Source of the DNA: Halocaridina rubra
Lineage: Eukaryota; Arthropoda; Malacostraca; Decapoda; Atyidae
Reading direction: 5' to 3'
Assembly: GCA_037179515.1 (NCBI GenBank)
Contig: JAXCGZ010001926.1
Location: 52,501-116,500, forward strand
DNA: 64,000 nt
The notes beneath the pieces were generated by a model. The model saw only the letters and a program-made list of their open reading frames with translations, ran no database searches and was not told the origin of the DNA. Positions within the stretch are counted from its first letter, which is position 1; each line of letters begins with the position of its first letter. Shown here one piece after another: positions 48,598 through 58,140 of this stretch. Both the position numbers and the translations under genes were made by a program.

Positions 48598-49342
48598 TCA
48601 AAAGTTAAGCTTATGTCTTCCATGGCGAGGGCAGTGGCTGTGGCCAGAGGGGCTTCTTCCGAAAAACTTCACTCCCGTAAAGTCTGTCTCCAACGCAAAG
48701 GAGGAGTCTTCCAATATAGGAGGTAAGGGGTGGCTATAATGAAGCACCTGTGTTGCTGCAGCCTCAGAGGTACTGTTGATGCTGAGGACACCTATAGGGA
48801 TTGCTGAGAACACCAACGCAGGATTCCTGTGGGCCTCCGGGTCCTCACGATACAGCTTCAGCTGGTTAATGTGGTATTTCCAGTTATTGCCATCAACATT
48901 TAACACGTAATTGTCAGGGGTCTCCCGGTGTACCACAGTGTGCGGTTCTTTCCAATGTTGCATTAGCTTGCGAGTATCTGTTGGAAGAAGTAACAGAGCT
49001 CGATCTCAGGGTGTCAGGGCACGACGCCGGCACACTTGTAAAAGAGAGGCTTGGCAGTCTGCTGGTGACCCTTAATGGCTAATTGTGCAGTTTTCCAGGC
49101 CTTTTTGAGATGGGACGAAAACTTAAAAATATACTCATGGATGTCCCTCTCGTCATCCTCGACGGTAGGCAAATCCCAAATTCTGCCAAGACTTCCACTG
49201 GGCATCTGACCTAATGACCGTAAATCAGCTCGAAAGGTGAGTATCCAGTAGTGTTGTGGGGCATGTCTCTAAAGGAGAAAAGTGCAGCGGGGACGTACTT
49301 GTCCCACTGCCTAGGTATATCTATCACTAGCTTGAGCAAACA
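48598..49342 (-). pseudogene. Gmr1-like element, integrase C-terminal region and INT-RT linker
   Basis: After the catalytic core come SFRDMPHNTTGYSPFELIYG, then LGRIWDLPTVEDDERDIHEY and MQHWKEPHTVVHRETPDNYV with INQLKLYRED (the GPY/F-type module). A linker follows (EDISLTFDDGKDPAIPTHTE in another frame), leading into RT. It is spread over three frames with at least two shifts. Confidence 0.85.
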
Positions 49343-50029
49343 TCACCTCAATGTCCCATTATTGCGTTCATATGCTCCATTTGATTGAGCATGACAGTCA
49401 CTCGTATGAATGTGCTTCTTTTCTAAGAGGTTACTGAAAGCCTCAAACTGCCTACTTGTAAACTGATTTCCATTGTCAGAAGTGACCTGCTCAGGGAAGC
49501 CGACCCTGGAGCAGATTTCAAACAGGGTCTGAGCGACTGTTTCGGTCGTGATAGAAGATAGTGGCACTGCATATGGGTACCTTGTTGCCAGGTCGACGTA
49601 TACCAGGAGGAACTGTTTCCCTGTGGACGAAGCTGGATTGATAGGACATAATATGTCAATAGCAACCTTGGAAAATGGCTTTGTTGAGAGCTTAGTTATG
49701 CCCATGGGGACTTCCGGTACCGGTGCCGTAGAGGTGGATTGACAGACAGGGCAGGAGCCCATGTATCTGTCTACCTCGGCGTACATGTTTGGCCATGCAA
49801 AAGCCATCTGAAGGACGTGCCGAATTTTTGCTTTGCCTCTGTGTCCACTCAGAAGTAAATAGTGTGCCACATACATAGTCTGGCGGTGCAACAAAGCGGG
49901 CACCACCAACTGTTTAAAGGTGTGGCTATCTTTAGTCACATGCCTACGAAGGACTCCATCTTCAATGGCGTAAGTGATCTGGCCTCCTCCTCTCACTGTG
50001 AAGTTTCTTCCCTCGGTGGCCTGTTGCAT
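49343..50029 (-). pseudogene. Gmr1-like element, integrase core
   Basis: 228 open codons. A zinc-binding HHCC (H56, H63, C93, C96) in AHYLLLSGHRGKAKIRH and GSCPVCQST is followed by the catalytic triad D125 (KVAIDILCPI), D185 (VTSDNGNQFTS) and E221 (NGAYERNNGTLR). D185 and E221 are separated by 35 residues, the retroviral/gypsy DD35E spacing. It is preceded by LKRWMQQATEG, a usual gypsy pre-integrase sequence. The start is internal; the true polyprotein would be fused to upstream sequence. Confidence 0.93.
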
Positions 50030-50485
50030 CCAGCGTTTGAGGCTGGGGCAGTCCTGTGCCTTTGCTAGCTATTGCAAGACTTTCAACAGAGCGGATGTAA
50101 GTTTTGAGCGGTTGCTTGCCGTCGTCCTCGTATTTCTACATAGGGGGGGGGCCTCTCACGAGGCTGGTGCCCATTTCTGGGTGAAGGACCACAGTCTGGA
50201 GTTCTCGCTCGAAACCGAGCAAGTGGAAGCTCATGTTCACATTGTGCTTGTGCCTGCGCCTGGTCAGAATCACGTTGTGCTTGGTCACTTGCTTTCTTCT
50301 CCGCTCAGCTTGGCGTTTGGCCATCTTGTTATGAACCCACTCAAGGACTTTGGTCTTGGGGAATGGCCATGTTTCTCACCCATAGCAATCGTCATGTTCA
50401 GGTAACGCACCTCATCAAATGTTTTGATGGTTTCCTGTGACTGGCCGGTTTACAAGTTAGTTTCCTGTGACTGCCCAGTTGCCAT
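50030..50485 (-). pseudogene. Gmr1-like element, shortened gag/protease region
   Basis: An ATG at 50485 in a strong start context (gaaaccaccATGGC) opens MATGQSQETNL, stop, then a repeat of TGQSQET, then DEVRYLNMTIAMGEKHGHSP. The region is only about 450 bp before integrase. No capsid, zinc knuckle or protease DTG can be seen, so a large deletion probably removed them. Confidence 0.6.
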
Positions 50486-51497
50486 GGTGGTTTCCTAAAC
50501 AGTCAATAATGAAGTACCAAAACAAACAACCACAAAAAACAAATCTACAATAGTAAAAAAAAAAATGAAAGAACCACACAACACCAAGGAGAGAAAAAAA
50601 AAATTCAACACCACAGTTCAAACAAACGTAACGGTGATCCCAATACCTCACCATAAACGTGACTCAAAAGACAAGTGTAACAGCACCAAATTGTTGCAAA
50701 ACAGTACATGAAACACTGGGAATACATGATGGCAGTTGTGCCTGCTTAACAGCAATATGCAGCAGTACCAGCGGTTATGGTGCAAATGAAAGGAATGAGC
50801 AACAACGAATATTACTGACAAGCACCCAGAGCCAGAGAATACAAACAAGTAAAGTATAGCGGTCGTGCCTGCATATGAGCACGTATATGGCAGTACCCAC
50901 AAATAAAATGTCGTAATTAACTTCTGGAGTGTTGCCAAAAGGGCACAGATCCTATGCAAAATACACCAACGATAAGCTAATGGCTTACAAGGCAGTCAAA
51001 TTACACACGTGTCTACTAATAATGAGAAAATTTATTTTTGAGTGACAGCTCAGACACATGAAGGGCTTAGCTTAGGCTCAAGAAACGACACCCAAGTTTT
51101 TCTTCCCAATCTATGAGCAGTCAATGCTTGAATATAAAACTTAATTATAAGCAAAATACTTAATATGCTTACTCCCAGTCCCTAAAAACTCAATCTTATC
51201 ACACAAATAAATTAAATCTTAAATAACACGTGTTGTTGGCATGCAAAATTTCTTAATTCTGTTACCACATAATCTCATGCAGATTTCTTGAAATTTTGTT
51301 TACCACATGGTAAGCAAGAAAATATTAGTTTCCGTAATTAATTTTGAAAATAAAAAGTTTCTGAACCGCAACGTCTCTAGCATTAAAACTTTCTTACGCA
51401 GCCTAAGATTCATTCATTTCAATAATTCGGGCCAATGGTAATCAGGTTTCATGTGCAATGTTAAAAATAAAAATAAAAATAAATTTATCAAAATCAG
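50486..51497 (-). other. leader of the Gmr1-like element
   Basis: About 1 kb of AT-rich sequence between the primer-binding site and the gag ATG, with T-runs near 50540 and 50590. No ORF supported. Confidence 0.55.
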
Positions 51498-51516
51498 CCT
51501 GTCTGTTCGGGTGCCA
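51498..51516 (-). promoter_or_regulatory. primer-binding site, tRNA-Lys-like
   Basis: Six bases inside the 5' LTR, the minus strand reads TGGCACCCGAACAGACAGG. The first 14 bases differ at one position from the known tRNA-Lys(UUU) primer site TGGCGCCCGAACAG. Its position relative to the LTR fixes the element's orientation as minus. Confidence 0.85.
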
Positions 51517-51522
51517 AATTTT

Positions 51523-53691
51523 TGTGGAGTGGGGAGGTTGTTAAGTTTCTGTTTTACTAAGGGGACTCAAAGTACTGAACTTGATTAAGAGCTCACAAAC
51601 AGACAGGACAGATATTACTCTACTTGAACACCCCACCTGGGCTACCACTACTCGGTTAAATAAAACTCAGAATTCAACTTTCTTTTAATTTTGGAAATGC
51701 AATGAGACAAAAACAATTGAATTAATATTTGGAGCTGGAACAAATTTTAAATTTAAATTTATGGAATGCTGCCTTGAATCCCGGAGGTGGTGAGCACCAT
51801 TTCTATTCCCGGCACCACAGATGGATGCCAAGACTTTGACCTTAACTCGACGATCACCTCTGTTACACAGGCAGAGTAGAATAGAGGACACTGCAATTGC
51901 AGAAACAGAAACGACACACAGTTTATAATGGGAAAACCAAAAGCACGAGCTCACAAATAACGAGTTTCCAATATTATTCTACAGAATGAAAATATATTGA
52001 TTAGTCACAGCTAACCAGAAATATTTATGCTACCGTAAGAGCATACAAAACCATTAATTATTTGACGGCATTAGAGGAAAACAATTTATTCACAATAAAT
52101 GAAGAATAAGACAAATACTGTATGTATTCCTTAAATTGTGAGCAACCACAAAAGTTGCAATACTTATTATTTCCAATTTATATGGTAAAACACTATTTAC
52201 ATTAAAGGAAGAATCCATGAGATAAATACAGTATTCATTCACATTTGGTTATCAAGAACTACTTGGCTATGAAAAAGGGGCAAAACTATGTTTTGGAGTA
52301 TTTGCAACTTATAACACAAAACACTTTATCCCCAATATATGAAGAATCAGCAAGATAAATACAGTATGTATTCATTAAATTGTGGTTAACAAGAAACATT
52401 TGCAAAGTCAACAGGGTAAAATTACTCTTTAATTATTTGCAGTTTATAGCATAACACACTATAGTTAAATGAATAATTACTAGCAATTTATATAGTAAAT
52501 AACTTTATTCACGAGTTTTTTGACATAAAGCACTTTATTTACAATGATAGAAATGGGGTGAAATGAAATTAGAATTCGTTAAGAAAGCGGAATAGATTTT
52601 TACGTGGTCATAACCAATCTTCTGAGGATGAGATTTTCGTTTGGCACAGTCAATGAAAGAAATTTCTTAACAATGTATATCTGCGGTAATTTCCAGGTTA
52701 AGGAATTAAGTTTTGCCAATGAGATTCCAGTTAGGTAATCTACAAAAGTTCGTTTTGTAAGGGAATGGAATCTGAGAAAATTTTTATAAGATTTGACCAG
52801 TAACGAATTTAACCTGTTTCTTGAATTCCCAATTTGCTTGACCAACGAGCTTTACCATACACTATCCCTCACCTTGTTTGTGCCAGATGAATTCCTGTGA
52901 AGACGCCATGTAAATAAGGTTTGAAATATTGCCTATTGAGAGATATTGCCTCTGGGATGTTTGGCTGCCAAATGAGAACGATTTAATGTCCCTCCTGGTG
53001 ACGTCATCTGTAGGATATATTTCAGGAGCAGTAACTGGTTCACATAATATTCGAGGGCTACTGTAGTGGTGGTCCCTGGCAGGCAATTATGGAAGAGATG
53101 CAAGGGAGAGACAACATTTTTAGGTGCAACAAGTGGAAGCATATAAATTAAAACGGGAATTATTGAGAAAAAATAGGTTAATGGTAAACAATCTCTAGAA
53201 CGTTCTTTGTGTTGTAGGAGACGTAACTTAACTATTCATATAATAAAGAAGCTACTGAAATGTATCTAGACAGGCTAATGACATATCAGCAGGGTCAAAT
53301 TTATAACAAAATTAAAATATAAAAAATTTATTAGCAAGAGATATTTTTATCATAAGAAAATTGTAAAAAAAAAAAACGTATCTAATTGACTCGCCAGGAT
53401 AATAACCTCGTTCATGAAGAAAAGGAACGATCAGAAAAAAGAAATGGGGGGAGACTTTAAAATTGATATCATGCTCTCTACATGTACAAGAATATTAAAT
53501 AAAATATATTTAAAATTAGCTATAAGCTGAAATATAAACTGCAAATAATCATAATCTGTAAAAGGCAAGGAGTGAGAATTATTTTAGTAAGAAAAAAAGC
53601 AGTTAATAATTACTAACTTGACTAAAAAGGGATCTATTACAGCCTTTGGTGACTTTGAGCGAAACACTCTGTCAAAACTAACACCAACACA
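51523..53691 (-). repeat. 5' LTR of the Gmr1-like element
   Basis: About 2.17 kb, aligned with 44445-46389 over its length. It has extra segments near 53000 (around gtgacgtcatctgtaggata) and 53140-53300 that the other LTR lacks; the solo LTR seems to share part of both. It ends next to the PBS at 51516. Confidence 0.88.
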
Positions 53692-54254
53692 CTTTGGAGA
53701 CAGTAATGTTAGTAACGAGCAAAACAAACGAGAGAGTAGATAAAACACAAAGTACAATGTGACGGACAGGAATAAACTGAGCAGTGGTTCTGCTTCCTCT
53801 TCAAATGCAATGTGAAGCCGTATTCTTAAACGGTGCTCAACAAACTATTTTGAATAAAATAGTATTTATGGCTATGTGTTTGATATTAATATATAAACAA
53901 ATAAAAAATAAAGCCATTAACTTAATAAATACGAATACAGCTGTGCTGTTAGCTGTGTATTTTAAATAAAATCGTATTTACAACTGAGCATTTGTTTTTT
54001 TTTAAATTCAATATAAACCTTCAGTATAACCAAATATAAACAAATATATAAATAAAGCCATTAACTTGATAAATATATATACAGCTGTGGTGCTAGCTGT
54101 GTATTCATACGTTGTGCTCACAAACTGTTCAGCAAGTGCGGTTTGAATTTACCGCACTAGCCAAGTAGGTCAAAAAATTAATCTAGTAATATATTAATTA
54201 TTGGCCTTCGACGAAACGTCATAACTCGGAACGATATTATACAAGAACTCCCTG
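53692..54254 (-). repeat. Tigger-3 5' end with subterminal repeats
   Basis: Repeated blocks (aaataaagccattaactt near 53910 and 54050; gctagctgtgtattcatac- and gttagctgtgtatttta-type blocks) are spaced about 140-170 bp. The terminal 180 bp match Tigger-1's start in reverse. Confidence 0.8.
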
Positions 54255-54474
54255 CATTTAGTAATTTTGTAAATGAATTCAAAGTTGGTCCATTACATAA
54301 CCAAATCAATAATAACATTAACTTGATATATACACGCACAACAATGCCACAAGACAACGTATTTTTCCCCCACGCTTAACAAACTGTTAAGCACACGAGG
54401 TTCGTATATACAATGGAAACCACGTAGGTAAAAAAAAGGATTTATTAATAATTTAAGTATATGCATCGTAACCA
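54255..54474 (-). mobile_element. Tigger-2, second piece (5' subterminal region)
   Basis: The same kind of subterminal repeat (cgcttaacaaactgttaagc, aaaccacgtaggtaaaaaaa, attaacttgatatatac), more diverged than the Tigger-3 end beside it. It lies between Tigger-3 and LINE-C. Confidence 0.65.
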
Positions 54475-54540
54475 CGGGAAGATACGAGCTTTGGGCTCTT
54501 TCCCGTAAACACAATTAGGTAATCACAATTAGGTAATCAC
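54475..54540 (+). mobile_element. LINE 3' tail directly upstream of LINE-C
   Basis: Carries cgggaagatacgagctttgg and ctctttcccgtaaacac, then aattaggtaatcac twice in tandem (54513-54526 and 54527-54540). It is identical in kind to the end of LINE-C and in the same orientation. Confidence 0.9.
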
Positions 54541-54545
54541 ATGTA

Positions 54546-55500
54546 AGGCAGTAGAATTAAAAGATAGGATTCACAACAGTAAGGCAGATATAGTAGTAAT
54601 TACAGAGACTAAGTTGAGTGAGGACATAAACAGTGTCACAGTTTTTCCTAAGGGCTTCAGAATACTAAGGGTTGAAAGATCTGAGAGGACTGGTGGAGGG
54701 ATAGCACTGCTCATAAGTGAAAGGATTCAAGTCGAAGAAAAAAACTTGGCTATAGAAAGCGAGTTCAAGGAATTTCTTGTTGCTCGCATAAATACTGGGT
54801 CAGAGAGCATTATAATAACTGTTGTATACAACCCACCAAGGAACCAAAATAGGCTTGAAGTTTATGAGGAAAGTCATATAGGTATTATTGAAGTCATAAA
54901 CTCAGTTGTTAACATGGCACGGGAAAAAAAATGTAGGATTTTGATTATGGGAGACTTTAATCATAAAGAGATAGATTGGATAAATCTTGACCCACACAGT
55001 GGTGAGGACTCATTCGGGGCAAGATTCCTAGATTGCGTAAAAGGGAATTTCCTATACCAACATGTAATGGAACCAACAAGGGCCAGGGGTGGGGATGAGC
55101 CATCACTACTTGATCTAGTGTTCACAGATAATGTGTTGGATATTGAAAAAATTGAGTATGAACCACCAATTGGAATGAGTGACCACTGTGTGTTGTTGGA
55201 GTATATCATTGAAGATATTCTTCCTGAGAGTAGAGGCACTGAGGACATGAGGAGGAACTATCCGAAAGGAGATTACATCAAAATGAATGAGCTTTTTGCA
55301 GTTATTGACTGGAGAACCTTATTTTACAACAAATCTGTACAAGATATGTATGACATCTTTTGTGAGAAATATGGGAAGATAGTAGATTGCTGCATACCTG
55401 TCACCAAAGTAGGTGTAATTCATGCCAGAGAGAAATGGTTCGATAATGGGTGTAAAAGAGCTAAGGAGTGGAGAGACAAATGCTGGAAAAGGTATAGGAG
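54546..55500 (+). pseudogene. LINE-C ORF2, endonuclease part
   Basis: Open from before the annotated Met at 54614. Blocks: VVITETKLSEDINS, RTGGGIALLISERIQ, ITVVYNPPRNQNRL, RILIMGDFNHKEIDWINL, PSLLDLVFTDN and GMSDHCVLLEYIIED (GDFN, LDL and SDH endonuclease motifs). The N-terminal strand is missing through 5' truncation. Near 55500 the frame shifts into the RT frame at RRRKNKCLAN. Confidence 0.92.
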
Positions 55501-56378
55501 GAGAAAAAACAAATGCCTGGCAAACCTACAAAAGAGCAAGAAATGACTACCTAAGTAAAAGGAGAGAGGCAGAGAGAGACTATGAGAGGGACATCACCAG
55601 GAAGGCTAAAGAAAATCCCAAGCTTTTCCACAGCTTTATCAGAGGAAAACTGAAGGTAAAAGAACAGGTTTTAAGGCTAAAGAGAGCGGATGAAAGCATC
55701 ACTGAGACGGATGAAGAGATCTGCAAAGAATTGAACAAGGAGTTTCAGTCAGTATTTACAGTAGAAAATACCCCACCCCCTCAGATTGCAGTGATAGAAG
55801 CTCAAGGGCCGGTATTAGAGAACATCAACCTTACAGCCACAGAGGTATGCAAAGCGCTGATGGATTTAGATGTTCATAAAGCTACAGGTCCTGATGACAT
55901 ATCCCCTCATGTGCTTAAAAAATGCGCAAACACAATATCAGTGGCACTAAGTATCATATTTAAGGAGTCACTGGAGTCGGGGGAGATTCCAAGATGCTGG
56001 AAACAAGCAAATGTGATACCTATCTTCAAAAAGGGAAGGAGGGATACGGCTCTGAACTATAGACCAGTTTCCCTGACCAGCATAGTTTGCAAAGTTATGG
56101 AGAAACTACTAAGGAAACATATCTCTCTTCACTTGGAATCCTTCAACTTTTTGTCAGTGAGGCAACATGGCTTCAGAGAAGGTAGATCAACAGTAACAAA
56201 CTTATTAGAATTTTATGATGAGGTAAGCCAAATCTTACAGGAAAGTGAGGGCTGGGCAGATTGCATATTCCTAGACTTCCAGAAAGCGTTTGACACTGTT
56301 CCACATGGGAGACTTATTAGGAAGCTGCAATCAATGGCTAGAATAGGTGGAAATGTTTTGGAATGGATAAAACTTACT
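55501..56378 (+). pseudogene. LINE-C ORF2, RT fingers and palm
   Basis: AWQTYKRARNDYLSKRREAE, HKATGPDDISPHVLKKCANT, WKQANVIPIFKKGRRDTALN, YRPVSLTSIVCKVMEKLL, RQHGFREGRSTVTNLLEF and CIFLDFQKAFDTVPHGRLI, ending at VLEWIKLT. A one-base change near 56370 shifts the frame. The open frame upstream of 55501 is a shadow. Confidence 0.94.
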
Positions 56379-57334
56379 TAGAAGGAAGGGAACAGAGGGT
56401 TAGAGTAATACACTCAGTGTCTGAATGGAGAAGAGTTAGTAGTGGAGTTCCACAGGGTTCAGTTTTAGGGCCACTTTTGTTCCTTGTATATGTAAATGAC
56501 CTACCAGAGTCTGTAAATTCATTCATGAATATGTTTGCAGATGATGCAAAGATTGTGAAGAAAATAAAAAACGAGAACAATGGTAGAGAACTTCAAGAGG
56601 ATCTAAATAATCTGCATGAGTGGTCAGAAAAGTGGCTAATGAAATTCAATACTTCAAAATGTAAGGTAATGAGAATGGGTACAAGTGCAAGAAGGCCCAA
56701 GCTTGACTACTCGGTGGCTGGAGTACAACTTCAAGAGACAGAAAATGAGAGAGATATAGGAGTAAACAGACTGGCAGATTTGTCTCCAGAAATACATATA
56801 AATGACATAATAAGGGCAGCATATGCATTCTTATCAAATGTAAGGGTAGCCTTCAGGCACATGGACAAGGAAATGTTCAGAAATATTTATGTAACCTATG
56901 TGAGGCCAAAACTAGAATATGCAGCCCCCTTTTGGAATCCGCACTTGAAAAAGCACATAGCTAAGCTTGAAAAAGTTCAAAGACATGCCACGAAACTGGT
57001 GCCAGAAATACGCAATCTCAGTTATGATGAAAGGCTGAGGGAATTAGACTTACCATCACTCGAAGCTAGAAGAGTGAGGGGGGATATGGTGACAGTCTTT
57101 AAATTCCTTCATGGTTATGATAGAGTGGATAGGGATCGATATTTTGATATGTCTGGCTCTAGAACTAGAGGTCATAGTTTGAAGCTTCGTAAGAAAACTT
57201 CTTTGCAGGATGGAAGGAAATACTTTTTCAGTGTAAGAGTAGTTGATAATTGGAATTGGCTAAGCGAGGAGGTAGTTAATGCTATCTCAATCCATAGTTT
57301 TAAGGACAGGTATGATAAGTATCACGAAGTATAA
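56363..57334 (+). pseudogene. LINE-C ORF2, RT catalytic box to C-terminus
   Basis: [32 protein letters not shown] (FADD catalytic pair), KWLMKFNTSKCKVMRMG, YVRPKLEYAAPFWNPHLKKH and VFKFLHGYDRVDRDRYFDM, stopping at DRYDKYHEV. 71 bp later the family's terminal aattaggtaatcac ends the element. Confidence 0.95.
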
Positions 57335-57405
57335 AATGGAACCGATCAGGAGACGGGAAGATACGAGCTTTGGGCTCTTTCCCGTAAACACAATTAGGTA
57401 ATCAC

Positions 57406-57431
57406 ATCGTTAGTCAAACATCATACACCTG
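57406..57431 (-). mobile_element. Tigger-2, terminal piece
   Basis: The minus strand reads CAGGTGTATGATGTTTGACT and six more bases, followed by LINE-C. It is bounded outside by the TA target duplicate at 57432-57433. Confidence 0.75.
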
Positions 57432-57433
57432 TA

Positions 57434-57945
57434 ATCTGCATGAGTGGTCAGAAGATTGGCTAATGAAATTCAGTACTTCAGACCGTAAGGCGATGAGAAT
57501 GGCTGCAAGTGCAAGAAGGCCCAAGTTTGGATACTCAATAGTAGGTGCAAAACTTCAAAAGACAGACAATGAGAGAGATCTAGGAGTAAACATAATGACA
57601 GATTTGTCTCTGGAAATGCATAAAAAAGGCATAGTAAGGGCTGCATATACTCACTTAGCATATGTAAGAGAAATCTCCAGACACATGGACAAGGAAATGT
57701 TCAGAAATATGTAACCTTATGAGAGGCCAAACTTGAATATGTTGCACCCTTTTAGAAATTTAATAGTGTAAGAACAGGTGAGTATTGGAATTTGCTAAGA
57801 GAGGAGGTAGTTATTGCTATTTAAATTCATAGTGTTAAGTACAAAAATGATAAGTATCCTACAGCATAAAATTGGAAGCAATCAGGAGATTGGGAGTTAC
57901 GAGCCTAGGGCTCTTTCCCCTAAGCAAAATTATGAATTACATAAA
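57434..57945 (+). pseudogene. LINE-B, C-terminal piece and 3' tail
   Basis: Resumes with LHEWSEDWLMKFSTSDRKAM, ARRPKFGYSIVGAKLQKTDN and HMDKEMFRNM, then is internally deleted (a jump from VAPF to NSVRTGEYWNLLREEVV) and ends gggctctttcccctaagcaaa. It continues the sentence broken at 38294. Confidence 0.9.
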
Positions 57946-58140
57946 TGATAAAACTGAATTTATTATATTTACAGTGTATAGGTATTTTACATTTTCACAT
58001 TGGATGCTGTGCTTAGTGTAGTTCTTGATGAAAAGTAATTATTTCAAAATGTCATTGTTGCCACTATAGAGACACCAGTTCGGGAACAACGGTCGATAGG
58101 ATTTCAAGGACTGAGGTTCCCCCCCCCCAATAGTCTGTTA
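57946..58140. other. short gap between LINEs
   Basis: No feature apart from a run of C near 58120. Confidence 0.5.

Larger units (their letters stand above)
44445..53691 (-). mobile_element. Ty3/gypsy retrotransposon with Gmr1-like gene order (INT-RT-RH)
   Basis: Minus-strand element with two long LTRs, a primer-binding site, a long leader, a shortened gag region, integrase, then RT and RNase H, then the 3' LTR. Integrase precedes RT without an LTR or other break between them. That order is known from Gmr1-like Ty3/gypsy elements (and from copia), whereas normal gypsy elements have integrase last. The sequence style of both RT and integrase is gypsy, not copia. Several frameshifts and stops make it inactive. 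The 8-bp ggagacag lies immediately outside the low end and 4 bp outside the high end. Confidence 0.85.
40759..54254 (-). mobile_element. Tigger-3 DNA transposon, inserted in Tigger-2 and itself invaded twice
   Basis: The low end (tgggggggtccccgtttaac, then cattcctgacagccg and aaataatctaaaac) matches the 3' end of Tigger-1 read in reverse. The high end (...aacgatattatac, then aagaactccctg) matches the 5' end of Tigger-1 over about 180 bp in reverse, including ctgaacagtttgtgagc. TA precedes the low end; the high end is followed by CA. A solo LTR (41032-42783) and a gypsy element (44445-53691) sit inside it. Transposase remnants lie between them. Confidence 0.85.
54541..57405 (+). mobile_element. 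LINE-C: 5'-truncated, young CR1/Jockey-group LINE
   Basis: The best-preserved copy. It starts inside the endonuclease region and runs through RT and the C-terminal domain to the 3' tail aattaggtaatcac. Only two frameshifts break ORF2. Short similar sequences flank the pair of tail and LINE-C (catcgtaac before 54475; catcgttag after 57405), a likely target duplication in Tigger-2. Confidence 0.93.
38297..57431 (-). mobile_element. Tigger-2 DNA transposon, split by Tigger-3 and LINE-C
   Basis: Outer ends lie next to TA at 38295-38296 and 57432-57433, and LINE-B continues exactly across (ctaaaTA | TAatctgcatgag). The right end read on the minus strand begins CAGGTGTATGATG. The body is 38297-40758, continues at 54255-54474 after Tigger-3, and ends at 57406-57431 after LINE-C. 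The transposase is on the minus strand in the first part. Assignment of the middle piece rests on its similarity to Tigger 5' subterminal repeats. Confidence 0.8.
30831..57945 (+). mobile_element. LINE-B: near full-length old LINE, split into four pieces
   Basis: Pieces are at about 30831-33177 (5' leader, ORF1, endonuclease), 34331-34949 (RT), 38175-38294 (RT palm) and 57434-57945 (C-terminus and 3' tail). The 5' leader matches the leader of LINE-D2 at the right window edge (ctgaaatgaccggtttagca, ccaaagtcaaattttaa). ORF1 pieces include the coiled-coil region and KNLLMRANNLKDLEKLRTKL. The order of codons across each break is continuous with LINE-C, showing that the three large interruptions are later insertions. 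Confidence 0.88.

Noticed and set aside
49974..50405. 143-codon plus-strand frame
   Set aside because: It is antisense to the integrase and gag region of the Gmr1-like element.
44437..53703. ggagacag as a perfect target duplication of the gypsy element
   Set aside because: It adjoins the low LTR edge but stands 4 bp from the high LTR edge, and 8 bp is longer than usual for gypsy. I mention it without relying on it.
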